A stretch of DNA of 64,000 bases, from NCBI RefSeq assembly GCF_026914265.1, contig NC_069133.1:10051937-10115936 (forward strand), given 5' to 3'. A program made the position numbers and the translations under genes. A model generated the notes under the pieces. That model ran no database searches, was not told where the DNA came from, and saw only the letters and a program-made list of their open reading frames with translations. Each line of letters opens with the position of its first letter. Position 1 is the stretch's first letter. The DNA comes from Mya arenaria (taxonomy: Eukaryota > Mollusca > Bivalvia > Myida > Myidae). This document shows positions 54,176-64,000 of this stretch, piece after piece.

Positions 54176-54919
54176 CACATATACTAGTAACTTATAAAGA
54201 CAGTCTACGTATTTATTGAATGGCCCTCGTACTTTCAGAGAACGGGACGTGCAGTAGGGCAGTTAGCGGGCCGGGGGCTGTGTGCACACAACGGTGTGGA
54301 TGTCAGGTTACACATTTTATAGACGTTGAACATGTTACCATGGTGATGGAATGGTATAACCGTAAACAAGTAAAGTAACCTGATTGCACGACCTTTTGCC
54401 AACCAAAACTTACTATAACACGTATAGACGAGATCGCACCTGGATCACTAAATACGAAATACGATCGAACGAATTAATTAGAAGATATAAAGTAAAATCG
54501 TGTTGGTTAAGAAGGAACGGAGCAAGAGGAGTGGGCGCAACGAGCAAGATCTATTTTACCAGTAAGATTTGACATCTGCAAACAGACTAAGACTGTAGGC
54601 TACATTTTCATTAGTCATCGTATTCGGCACACAACCCCGATCATGCTGCATTCACGCATCTGAACATTGCCGCCTGTTGGCTTATGTTCCATTGCTGAAG
54701 TAGTTTAACATCATTTAAGAGTTGGAAGCACTTTATTTACTGGTCCTTCCTTATTAAATTTTTCAGTTTAGAAATGATTTTGATTGAAAATGTTCATGCA
54801 ATGCTCGATTTGTCTGCAGTACACGAAATGTTCGTTCATCTCCATGTATATGAAATTACAAAACAGAATCTATTATTTTTCCAGTTTGCTACAATGCATT
54901 ATTTTTTTCGATGTAAATG

Positions 54920-55119
54920 CAGTTGAACACCGCTATTCCGAACACCGTTTATCCGAAATTATCGCTGTTTCGAAATTTCTTTTCGGTCCCGATTTTACTC
55001 ATTCTTTGAGTAACTCACTCTTTATTTTCACTCATTTTCTGAAAATTGTTAATTCGAAATATCGCTATTTCGAAATATTTTTTAGGTCCCTACGATTTCG
55101 GATTAATGGTGTTCAACAG
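54920..55119. mobile_element. Small Tc1/mariner-like MITE, copy B
   Basis: Orthologous by position to the element at 44288-44471, with CAGTTGAACACCGCTATTCC at the left and GGATTAATGGTGTTCAACAG at the right. Confidence 0.6.
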
Positions 55120-55786
55120 TAAAAACAAACACCATGGTAACTTTTTGCTCATGTATAGCACAAAACAAAATTTCAAGTGCTGAAATGAACAAACAAATCA
55201 ACCTCTTTTGGAATAAATATAAATAAAACAATATACAAACGATAAGTATAATGTGCTTTAAAATCAGTAAATGTGTTTTTATAATTGCATTTAATCGACT
55301 CTAGTAGTCCAGTTCATCGCACACTATACACCTGCGTTTTCCACAATATATATAAAGAACAGTATTTCGTGATATTAGATAAATATTTAAATGTATGCGA
55401 GTGTTCCAACTGCAGGTTACACCTGTTACCGAACCATAACAGGAGCCTGCTGCCCACCAACGACATGCTGGGAGGCAGAGGCGGCCCGGATTGACAGAGA
55501 ATACTGGGAAAATTGCTTTAAAGACCCGAACTGCCAACTTCCGCCATCCGCGAACCCCGGTGGTCAAGGGATTGGCGGTCTGAAGTGAACATGGGAGAGA
55601 ACTGAATTTCTTTTAGCGATATAGAAGCAAAGAAATCAATAATAAAACTATAAGTTAACACTGTTACATTTGTTCAAGAACACCAGTAATTACGATACTT
55701 GATATATATGAATGACGTGTTTAGTATAGTCATAGGCTTGTTAAATACAACAGAGTTACCGTTCATTGATTGGAGAAAATGCTCTT

Positions 55787-58235
55787 ATGATTATTATTAT
55801 TATTATATTATTATACCAGATTTGTTGAGCGCCCTTTTCATAAAAAAATGCGTTCAATGGCGCTTTACAATCAAACATGTGACATATCGCAGATATGTGG
55901 AAATCACAAAAATGACATATTTTAACATATTAAACCAATTCAAGTGAAACTCATATGTTGTAAAAACACACACACAAGTGTCTTAAAATGCTATATGCAA
56001 TAAAATAAGCATAAAAAAGTAAAATAAGAATAAGAAATCAACAACATGAAACCAAATATATATATATATAAAGTTACTGTAGTTCTGTATCGTAAAAATA
56101 AGTAGGGATAAAAACAGTCACAGTTGTTATCTATACGTTGTAGGAAGTTTTGAAAAGTTGTGTTTTGATAGCTCTTTTGAATGAATTAAGTGATGATTCT
56201 TTTCTAAGAGTGTCCGGGAGAGAATTCCATAGTTTTGCGGCAGCAACTTTAAAACTCCTATCACCGTAAGGGACCAGTCGACATTTTTGTGGCACAAGGG
56301 TGGTTGCTGCACTTGCTGATCTCAGGTTTCTAGTTGGCACGTAAACCTTTACTAAGTCGCTAATGTAAACCGGCGACTGACCATGCAAGGTCTTGAACGT
56401 TTGAATGATAATTTTATATTTCATTCTATCTTGTATTTGAAGCCAGTAAAGATCTTTAAGGATTGGTGTTATGTGTTCAAAACGGATTGTTTTCGTAATG
56501 ATACGTGCAGCTGTGTTTTGAACAGTTTGCAGTTTGTTCGTTGTTGATTTCGGCACGCCATACAAGAGAGCATTGCAATAATCTAACCGTGATGTCACAA
56601 GCGAGTTTATGAGAGTCTTTGTGGCATCAGCGGTCAAATATGGCCGAATGTTACCAATCTGTCGTATCTGACCATAGCATGTTCGAGTCACCGAATAAAC
56701 ATGCTGGTCCATGTGCATATTCGAATCAAGCGTAACACCAAGGTTTCGAACAGTTTTTGATGGTTTTATGCTCGAATCGCCAATTTCCAGTTCTAGATTT
56801 TCAACAAGTTTGGAGTGTTTTTGACTTGAAAAAAGAATTAATTCAGTTTTGTCTGTATTCAATTTTAACATGTTTGAATTCATCCATGATATGATTTCTT
56901 TTAGGCATTATTCAACTCGCGTGATTGTGACTACCTTTGATGCTTGGTCAGTTGGTTTAAACGAAAGATAGAGTTGGGAGTCATCTGCATACACATGGTG
57001 GTTTAGACGATGTTTTTTACAGATAGACCCGACCGGCTTAGGGCCCAGTACCGATCCTTGAGGAACACTGAATTTCATAAGGACCGGTTCAGAGAGTTTG
57101 CCGTCGATGCATACCGTTTGGTAGCGGTCTGTTAGGTATGAGGCGACCCATTGACGAGGTTTATCTACAAATCCAAAGTCAGATTCGAGTCTTTGAAGAA
57201 GGGTGTTATGGTCAATGGTGTCAAATGCAGCCGACAGGTCCAGCATCACGAGTACTGTAACATCACCTGTGTCTAATGATTCAAGAATGTCGTTTTGAAC
57301 TTTTACCTATGCCGTTTCAGTTGAATGAAATTTCCTGTATGCTGACTGGTTTGTTTCATGTAATTGATTGTTTGTCAAATGTTCCTCAATTCTTCTGTTT
57401 ACCACTTTTTCGAGGATTTTTGAGAGATATGGCAAATTTAATACTGGTCTGTAGTTCTTGAGTATGTTTTTGTCAAGACTAGGCTTTTTTAACAATGGCC
57501 TTATTCGTGATGCTTTAAATGATTTTGGCACGATTGAACTTTGTAGCGAGCTGATAACCATTTTTCAGCAAAATTGGTAGAAGTTCGTTTATACACGATT
57601 TCAAGAGCCATGTAGGAAGAGGGTCTAGTTCACAAGACTTGTTAGCTGACTGTTGAACAAGCTTTTTCACCTCCTCCTCTGTTGCTGGAATGAAATTATC
57701 CATTCGCGCAATATCACGTACTTCTGTGCGTCGATCTTCTGGTACTGAATCACTCTGATGCTGAGATGAAATGTTCGTTCTGATTGTTTCTATTTTATCT
57801 ATAAAGAAATCGCTGAACTCCTGTGCTAGAACTTCTGGTTTCTTACCCGGTGGAAGTACAACTTCGCTTGGGCCATTCAATAAATGTTTTGTTAATTTGA
57901 ACAAACTTATTGGTCCCGTTCACTTGATTCTACTTTCTCTGAGTAATAATCAATTCTTGCCTTTTTCAACATTTTGTTAACGATTGCGCATTAGTTCCTA
58001 TACATTAAATGTTCAACGTTGAGTCTTGAAATCTGCCATTTACGTTCTAGCTTACGCTTCACATGTTTGGCACCGTGAAGCTCCTCCGTGTACCAGGGAC
58101 AAGATGGTCTCAATGTAATGGTTTTTAAACACAATGGCGCGTGATTGTCTATTAAAGCTGAAAGTTCACTATTGTATGATGAGACAAGAGTGCCTGCATC
58201 TGACGTGCTGTTAATGTTGATGATGTTATGTTAGT
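55787..58235 (-). mobile_element. L2/CR1-type LINE, 5'-truncated and broken
   Basis: Read on the minus strand. It begins with the endonuclease-RT linker near 58200 (PWYTEEL, then AKHVKRKLERKWQ). The reverse transcriptase follows in pieces: NYRPVLNLPYLSKILEKVV (57561-57307); LDLSAAFDTIDHN, FSVPQGSVLGP and HVYADDSQLY (57249-56908); then the thumb/C-terminal part (56883-56131, NLGVTLDSNM, IRPYLTADATKTLINSL). Frameshifts separate the pieces and there is no intact ORF. The 3' end has TGTAAAGCGCC, GGGCGCT and an (ATT)n tail near 55790, typical of the L2/CR1 group. It is inserted in duplicated segment B only. Confidence 0.88.
56131..56883 (-). pseudogene. LINE reverse transcriptase, C-terminal fragment
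   Basis: 250 residues open, from TELILFSSQKH through SKTVRNLGVTLDSNMHMDQH to the terminal RSFKVAAAKLWNSLPDTLR-type segment. This is the standard C-terminal block of CR1/L2-like polymerases. It is not joined to the catalytic block upstream because of a frame break near 56890. Confidence 0.85.
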
Positions 58236-58789
58236 CTACATATATATGTAAAAGAAAAGTTGCTAAAAGTTGGTTTAAATAATATGCGATATTTTCAAGC
58301 AAATGTCGTGTTTTGAACGCATATTTTCTCAGCTGTAAAATGTATTGCTCCCTGCAACTTTGCCAATTCGATGCAATACTATCGTAACGTTCTATGCGAG
58401 CGTTGGCCAATATTCGTTAAGATAACGAGGATAACGAAGACACGAAAAGGCTGAAGTTTCTACCTTCGGAGTTTTTATTTATGACACATGCATAATATAT
58501 GAATCATACTCGTTGGCTCTTCTTGATTTGGATTGGAATTACTCTAATACGCTACAGTACAAACTAATGGTCTAGGATGAATAAAAAGAATACAAAGACG
58601 AAATGTGAGCCTGCAGGCAGGATACTATGTCAACACAGGACTGCCATATTTCTGATCTGCTAATTATGCTGTATCCCTGTCTTCTGTCTGACCCCATTTG
58701 GCGTGTGTATGTAAGCTTATTTATACCCGCACGTGGGCCGGTTAATCCGGCGAGTGCTCCGATATGACTGTTAGTTATTTTATGTTTAT

Positions 58790-58993
58790 TGAGCATATTG
58801 TACAGACAGAATGTTATTCTTGTTAGAGCTACCCTGGTTCTTTTACGTTCAACAGAGTATAACGCTGTCACGGGACCCCCTTTAACATCCCTCCCTGAAG
58901 ACGATAATTATTATTTTAGTGATGCGGCGGGGAATCGAACCTACGACCCATGGATGACAGTCAAAAGTGTTACCACTAGGCCACGGATCCGCC
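58790..58993 (-). mobile_element. tRNA-derived SINE (second family), degenerate head
   Basis: On the minus strand, 58993-58922 reads GGCGGATCCGTGGCCTAGTG...GGTTCGATTCCCCGCC, with a box A-like stretch and a box B (GGTTCGATTCC). The anticodon arm does not pair, so this is a SINE head and not a tRNA gene. A body with GGGAGGGATGTTAAAGGGGG follows. It is unrelated to the SINE at 765. Confidence 0.5.
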
Positions 58994-59339
58994 ACAAATG
59001 GCACAGAACCGCTTGATATATTTTACTTGGTCCAGAAGTACCACGTGATCAAAAACCAGCCACTGACTACTTGCCCGGAGAGCGCTCATCCAAAGAAAGG
59101 AGGACCGCCCGGGCGCCCACAGATCAACCGATCACCGCCCACTGATTAATGGATGACCCCTCGGCACCAGCCAATCAAAGGCTGACCGTTCGGAAATTCC
59201 AAGGGAGCGTTGCTGGCAAACTATGACAGATTGGACTACGAACAAATATAAGCAAGTAAATAATGAAGTTGCTCTTTATGGATGCGAGAATACATCGAAT
59301 ATGAGCATGAAGTAAAGGTATGTTTATATTGTTACAATA

Positions 59340-60718
59340 TAGTTGTTAAGAGCTGGAGTAAGATCAGAGAGGTATGATGAGGTTAGTCCATTTTTCCCCT
59401 TGTAGAAGAGCAGAAGTCTATGTTGGCGCCTTCTTTCAGTCTTAGAAAACCAGTTTAGTTATGTGAGAAGTCGTTCAATATTACAAAGTTTTCTGGCTCC
59501 TGTGATTATTCTTGCAGCTTCGTTCTGGACGGATTTTATGTCATTCTTGAGGTCATTGGAGCAGTTATCCTATGTAACAACACTGTATTTAGGAAGCGTG
59601 AAAGCCTGGTAATTGATATGTGCATGCGTTCCAGACTTTGGCGAGATAAATCAAATTTAAAAGATCCGATTCGATGACAGCATTTGGTTACTGAAAATGG
59701 TACATGTGATGTCCATTTGACGTAGTCCAGTAGGGTAAGACCAAGGTGTTTGTGTGTTTTGACTTGACTCACTGGTACTTAATCCATAACAATTTTTAGA
59801 TGTGCTTGCCTATTGCATCGACTCTCTTTTTGCATAATTAAAAGATACCATTCAAGACATAGACCATTGTAGACATTTTGACAAATCGCTTTTAAGAACG
59901 GAGCTAGCTTCGATTGGATCGTCCACTATTATATATAAACTGGTGCCATCAGCAAAGAGGTGAATATTGACTTAGATATCGTCGACAATATCGTTAATGT
60001 AGACTAGAAAAAGGAAGGAGCCAAGAACGGAGCCCTGTGGTACGCCAGCGTTGAAAGGTTTACAGCTCGTAAAAGAATTTGAAATAACAACTCGTTGCTT
60101 ACGATCCGAAAGGTAGGAGAAACACCAGTTAAGAATAGTACCCTAAATACCAATAGAAGAAAAACACGATGCCATACTCTGCCAAACGCTTTGGCTATAT
60201 CACAAAATACAACGCGAACTTCTTTTCCTTTGCCCAGTGCTCTACAGATGTCGTCGTAAAGATACGTAAAATGGTTCACAGTATAATCCCCTTTTGATAA
60301 AGCCATATTTTTTTAATAAGTTTCATGAGAGTTTTGTTTCAAACCAGGTAGTTGTACATATATTTGTTGAACACGGCATTCCATGAGTTTTCTGACAGCT
60401 TTGGAGTGAAATTGGACGATAGTTGGACGAATTTGATAGATCTGACTGTTTAATGATTGGTGCAACATTTTTAAGTTTCCAAGAGGGAGGAAACAGTAAA
60501 CTTTGAAGTAGTATGTCGTAAAAGCGAGGAAGTTGTGCAGCTTGTACATGTGCACCTTCTTTAAGTAGACTCGGCCTCCGTTTAAATATGCTTTTGGCTT
60601 CGGCACTGTTGAATAGACTTATCACGTATCCTAAAAGAGGTTGAATCAAACATACAAGGACATTAAGAACATTGTACAGTGGGGGAGGTGTTAGTTGCCT
60701 TCTTTGCATTTTCATATC
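59340..60718 (-). mobile_element. Degraded non-LTR retrotransposon RT fragment
   Basis: Pieces in several frames: SNSSNYRPISLQSC (60323-60715), then DICRALGKGKEVRVVFCDIA and KAFGRVWH (60004-60306) and THKHLGLTLLDYVKWTSHV (59536-59772). The catalytic FCDIxKAFD aspartate region is altered (KAFG) and the YADD block is not recognisable. An old, inactive jockey/CR1-like copy. Confidence 0.75.
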
Positions 60719-60741
60719 AACAACACATAATGGGTTGATAA

Positions 60742-61896
60742 TAGTGTTTAAAAATCGGACTCCATTTGCTATCGATAATCGAATCGAATTGGATCAAGCA
60801 TTTCGATTTACTATCGGACAATAATCGAAAGTTCATGATATCAGTAAGCAATACATTCTTTATACATAGTATCATCATGATCATTTAAATGGTTTAACCT
60901 GAGATCAGTACGTGTGATGCTATAGTCATGCCATTTGCAACAGTAAGTAAATTTCCATAACCTTTTTCTGTCTTTTATAACTCAACGAAACAACATAACA
61001 ACACAACAAATACTAATAATTGCACATTAATTGCGAATTGATGCATACCCCATCAAGAAAGTTATATTAGCGTATTATCCATGTAAATGCATATTAAATA
61101 TTTGTGAACTAGCTTAACATTCAATAAACTGTTATATTGAACATTACATTAGAAAATCTTAATTTCATAAAACTTTCACAAAAAAAGTTAATTAATCAAT
61201 TACAAACGATTTAAAAAGAAAATGCATCGAGCCGGGATCACCGGTAAGACCGGACCCATTACACCATAGAGACAGGTTATTGAAGAAGATTTTATGAAAT
61301 ATATAAACAATTAAATACAAGTTGTAATTTTGGGAGAGTTCTTACGCAAAAGTGTTTACATGCACCACATTTGTGTAAGAGAGTGACTTGCCATGTACAA
61401 ATGACTTCAACGAGAATTTATGCACCAGTCAATTGTAATTTGTAACAACGCCCCCCCCCCCCCCCCCTCAGGTCCGGGGGTATACCGGGGATAGCCGGGC
61501 CGTGTTTTTACTTTCCAGGTGGCACCGCAGTGATGGTTTACTGCGGTGGTTTTGTCTTCACACCAAATTTAACGGGAAATTGGCCTTATCTAGGGTCCCT
61601 TGGGTACGGGGGCATTTGGCGGGGGTTTTACCAGCAGATTGTCCCCGCAGGGCTTGGCTGGACCGAAAGTCAAAGTCCCCGCTATTTCCCGGACCTGGGG
61701 GGCCGTGGTTACAAATGACTGGTGCATTACCGGAAACAAAAATTGACATTTAATCGACATTTACCACAACAAAAAATACGTAGTTACCGGAAGGAGCATT
61801 AGCGACATCGATTTTGGACAACCACTATCGATAGTCGTCGACATAGCATTGTCAGCGACGATTAATCGATTCTACTCGATTATCGTTTTATCACTA
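60742..61896. mobile_element. hAT-like non-autonomous element, TSD GTTGATAA
   Basis: The 1155-bp element has ends TAGTGTTTAAAAATCGG and (opposite strand) TAGTGATAAAACGATAATCG, flanked by exact 8-bp GTTGATAA at 60734-60741 and 61897-61904. Subterminal ATCGATAATCGAATCGA-type palindromes are typical of hAT elements. It contains a C17 run (61451-61467) and a GC-rich segment (61468-61720). It encodes no transposase. Confidence 0.78.
61451..61720. other. GC-rich segment with C17 run inside hAT-like element
   Basis: Homopolymer C (17 bp), then GC-rich DNA that is open for about 60-80 residues in both plus frames and on the minus strand. No splice sites or recognisable domain. The composition differs sharply from the AT-rich remainder of the element, so it may be captured DNA. 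Confidence 0.4.
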
Positions 61897-62164
61897 GTTG
61901 ATAACCTCATAAAAGTATGATTAGGAATAACTACTTTCTTTTATATATTAATTATAGTAATACAGTATATATATACATAAATGTTTGAGAGATTTCATGT
62001 CACAGGCAGGTATTGGTACTGGACATTGCATTCCACAGGTAAGTGTTGAAAGTTCCTTTGACTGGTTCAGTAAAGACATAGTTATTACATTGTGTGTATA
62101 CCACGTGATAAATTACGTTATATATGCTACGTCGTAGGCAATATTTTGCTTAAAATGAAGACTT

Positions 62165-63860
62165 AAATCAAAGATTCAGTATATTATTACTTTCTGCCCA
62201 GTCAGTTACTCTTTTATTTAATATTCCGGTAAAAATCTTTGCAAAACAGCTTACTAATGTAATCCCGCGGTAAATACTAGGGTTATCGAGTCGTTCTTTT
62301 TGTATACAGGAACAATAATACCTTTAGACCACTTCAATGGAAAGTGACCCGAATTAAGAATAGCATTAAATAAATCAACTAGATTTGACGACAGAACATC
62401 GACTGCCTCGATAAAATACTCATTTAATAATTGGTCATTACCAAATGCTTTACCCCTCTGGAGTGATTTAACTACATTTTTATTTCTTCAGAAGTAATAG
62501 GATTATCTAGTTCCTCGAACCTACAATTAATATTTTCAAAATCATGGTTATTGCTAAAAAAGCTTGCTTCATGGTTTTCAGCTGAAGGTATATCGTTTTG
62601 CAATGCTGAAAAGTGATTCTAGAAATCATCCATAGAAACATTGTTATTTGAATTAGGTTTATTCTTTTTAAATATTTTCCAAACATCACGTGGCTTAGAA
62701 TGCCTCAACCTTTCAATTTCCTTAATTTTACTGTTTTCGTAGACTCTGCGTTTACGCTTAACTAAGCGCTTGTAGGCTATTTTATATTCAATCATAATTG
62801 ATCTGTTATAATCATTCTTATCACAATTATAGACATATAAGGCATTTTGAAACAACAATTTGGCCTCTCGGCACGCTTGGTCGAACCACTCGGACTTTTT
62901 AAAATGACTATTTCGTGGACGATTTGAGGTATCAACACGGCTATTTATACGAAATAATGGGTCGACAACGCCCTTTATTAAACATGTAAAATCATGGACA
63001 CTATTTTCAATACTTTCGGAACTGTGTAGATCACGTTATTAAAGTCAGTCAGCTTACCAAATAACCCCCGGTGAAAATCATTTTTAAGTGCGTCATTCAA
63101 ATGAACTCTTAATCGCTCGGATGGAGGCTCTACAAAACATACATCACTATTTGTTTTGATAACAAATGACAGTGAGCAATGATCAGACCACTCACTAAAC
63201 TCTTCGACCTTAAGTGTGTTAATACAATGAAAATCTTCATCTTTCAATAGCAGATAATCTATTACGCTAGAGCCCACGTGACTCATGAACGTGAATGACT
63301 CAGTCAGTAGTATGACCTATTCTACCGTTGGCTATTCGCAAAGAACTTGATTTACAAACGTTAATCAATTTTAGACCGTACTGATTATTAACCTCGTCAT
63401 CAGTAAATCTAGGCGATGTCAAATCGGATATATAGTCTTCATGGTCAATGAAATTAATAGAATTATCGCACACTATATAATCGCGTTTATTTCCTACTCG
63501 GGCATTCATATCCCCTGTTATTAAAACTTTTCCCTGAGACTGGAAATTATCAATATCTTTCTGTAAAATATCAAAAAGATCGACATCGACAGTATTATAA
63601 GCAGGAGAATTTTCGGGCCAAATATACAGTCCCGCTAAAAATTATCAGATTCTAACTTAAAACATAGTTTATCAAGTTTCGACCACAAAATAGTATCATG
63701 TCTATTTAGAACAACAGATGCACCTTTATGAATTGAATTTCTAATATATAATACAATTCCGCCACTACAGCGTTTGACACGCCTATGTTGAAATTTCTAA
63801 ACAAATTTAAACATTTATATCCTTCGACATCATAATTGGAATCAAAGTTACCCCATGATT
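62165..63860 (-). mobile_element. LINE fragment: endonuclease plus start of RT
   Basis: Minus-strand pieces: an apurinic-type endonuclease (GIVLYIRNSIHKGASVVLNR near 63730; LITGDMNARVGNKRDYI near 63500; then SSVIDYLLLKDEDF and EWSDHCSLSF, 62978-63286, the latter the conserved S-D-H motif). A linker follows (62619-62858, RHSKPRDVWKIFKKNKPN), then the beginning of RT (62170-62470, FPLKWSKGIIVPVYKKN). Frame breaks occur near 63290, 63000 and 62620, and the rest of RT is missing. It probably began to the right, near the window edge. Confidence 0.82.
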
Positions 63861-64000
63861 CATACAAAAATATATATCATATTTAAACAGCTTATTTAAA
63901 AAGTCTTGGGGCCGAATTCAGAACAACCACTCTCACTCACACTCAATGAGTTAATCCTCTGTAATCACATAATGGTCGAGGTATTTTCGAGTGAAAAGTA

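Larger units (their letters stand above)
49103..55588 (+). pseudogene. Secreted cysteine-rich protein, copy B (frameshift before last exon)
   Basis: Exons corresponding to copy A: 49103-49174 (signal peptide MKNFGILIVLLVTTCISFIS), 49509-49564, 49805-49935, 54239-54306 and 55416-55588. Exons 1-3 and 5 are fully open and close to copy A; exon 2 has an extra cysteine (RCGVPNGSYG). Exon 4 lacks four bases present in copy A at its 3' end (TGTCAG|GTTACA here, TGTCAGAAAG|GTTACA in A). It therefore ends in phase 0 while exon 5 needs phase 1. Splicing as drawn stops after seven codons, giving about 116 residues and losing the last cysteine-rich part. Exon 5 itself is uncorrupted (GYTCYRTITGACCPP.., ending GQGIGGLK), so the lesion is recent or an unusual donor/acceptor is used. 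It could still make a short secreted protein. Confidence 0.7.
46888..58470. repeat. Segmental duplication, copy B
   Basis: Counterpart of 35770-45344, interrupted near its right end by the LINE at about 55787-58235; the homologous tail resumes at about 58250 (GCGATATTTTCAAGCAAATG). The 78-bp array is reduced to decayed units at 47270-47560. Confidence 0.85.

Noticed and set aside
58922..58993. Functional tRNA gene on the minus strand
   Set aside because: The anticodon arm does not pair and the acceptor stem is imperfect; better explained as a SINE head.
61210..61275. tRNA-like sequence inside the hAT-like element (GGTGTAATGGG...GGCTCGATGC)
   Set aside because: Box B is altered and no stems form; too weak to call.
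61502..61753. Overlapping 62-83-residue frames
   Set aside because: Open in several frames because of GC-rich composition; no domain, splice sites or start context.

Overview
This is animal nuclear DNA. Genes are split by GT-AG introns with conserved phases, coding density is low, and transposons, SINEs, LINE fragments and long minisatellites fill most of the window. The gene families (B-box/beta-propeller TRIM-like protein, expanded RING protein, cysteine-rich secreted proteins), the tRNA-derived SINE and the CR1/L2-type LINEs suggest a lophotrochozoan, most likely a bivalve mollusc. The taxon is an inference. I assembled the gene models by hand from reading frame, splice sites and phase; each model closes to a whole number of codons except where a defect is noted.

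Left part (1-25 kb): a ten-exon plus-strand gene (1901-24449) encodes a predicted 959-residue MUS81-like nuclease. It has an N-terminal helix-hairpin-helix and winged-helix region, an ERCC4 nuclease core with the GD...ERKxxxD motif, then a long acidic tail with three ubiquitin-interacting motifs and a C-terminal CUE/UBA-like domain in place of the usual C-terminal HhH domain. The exon carrying GD...ERK is preceded by three decayed tandem copies of itself. Intron 4 (14.5 kb) contains a complete minus-strand gene for a 557-residue B-box/coiled-coil/propeller protein (5968-10026). Its own first intron holds an 84-bp minisatellite that is interrupted by a transposable element carrying a small ORF. 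Intron 4 also holds two more members of that element family, a TTAA-flanked palindrome, palindromic MITEs, a 20-bp minisatellite and a tandem duplication of about 0.9 kb.

Middle (25-36 kb): a 29-bp satellite is split by a young 286-bp fold-back transposon with an 8-bp target duplication. Next comes a six-exon minus-strand gene (28179-31950) for a 605-residue RING-finger protein with two tandem copies of a module I do not recognise, a charged coiled coil and a C3HC4 RING. A long trinucleotide microsatellite sits next to one of its splice donors. Two further satellites (22 bp, and an approximately 18-26 bp CATTCACA family) follow.

Right part (35.8-58.5 kb): two tandem copies of an approximately 9-11 kb segment, each carrying a five-exon gene for a small secreted cysteine-rich protein with colipase/Dickkopf/AVIT-like cysteine spacing. 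Copy A (39631-44942) is intact. Copy B (49103-55588) has lost 4 bases at the end of exon 4, which puts its last exon out of frame. Each carries a huge 43-bp minisatellite in intron 3, diverged into different variants. Copy A gained a 1.02-kb CAC-ended element with a 5-bp target duplication, whose empty site survives in copy B; copy B gained an L2/CR1-type LINE. The last 5.5 kb is LINE debris, a SINE and a hAT-like element with an 8-bp target duplication.

Three of the genes (UIM/CUE nuclease, B-box protein, RING protein) are linked to ubiquitin chemistry. The sequence gives no proof that they act together.
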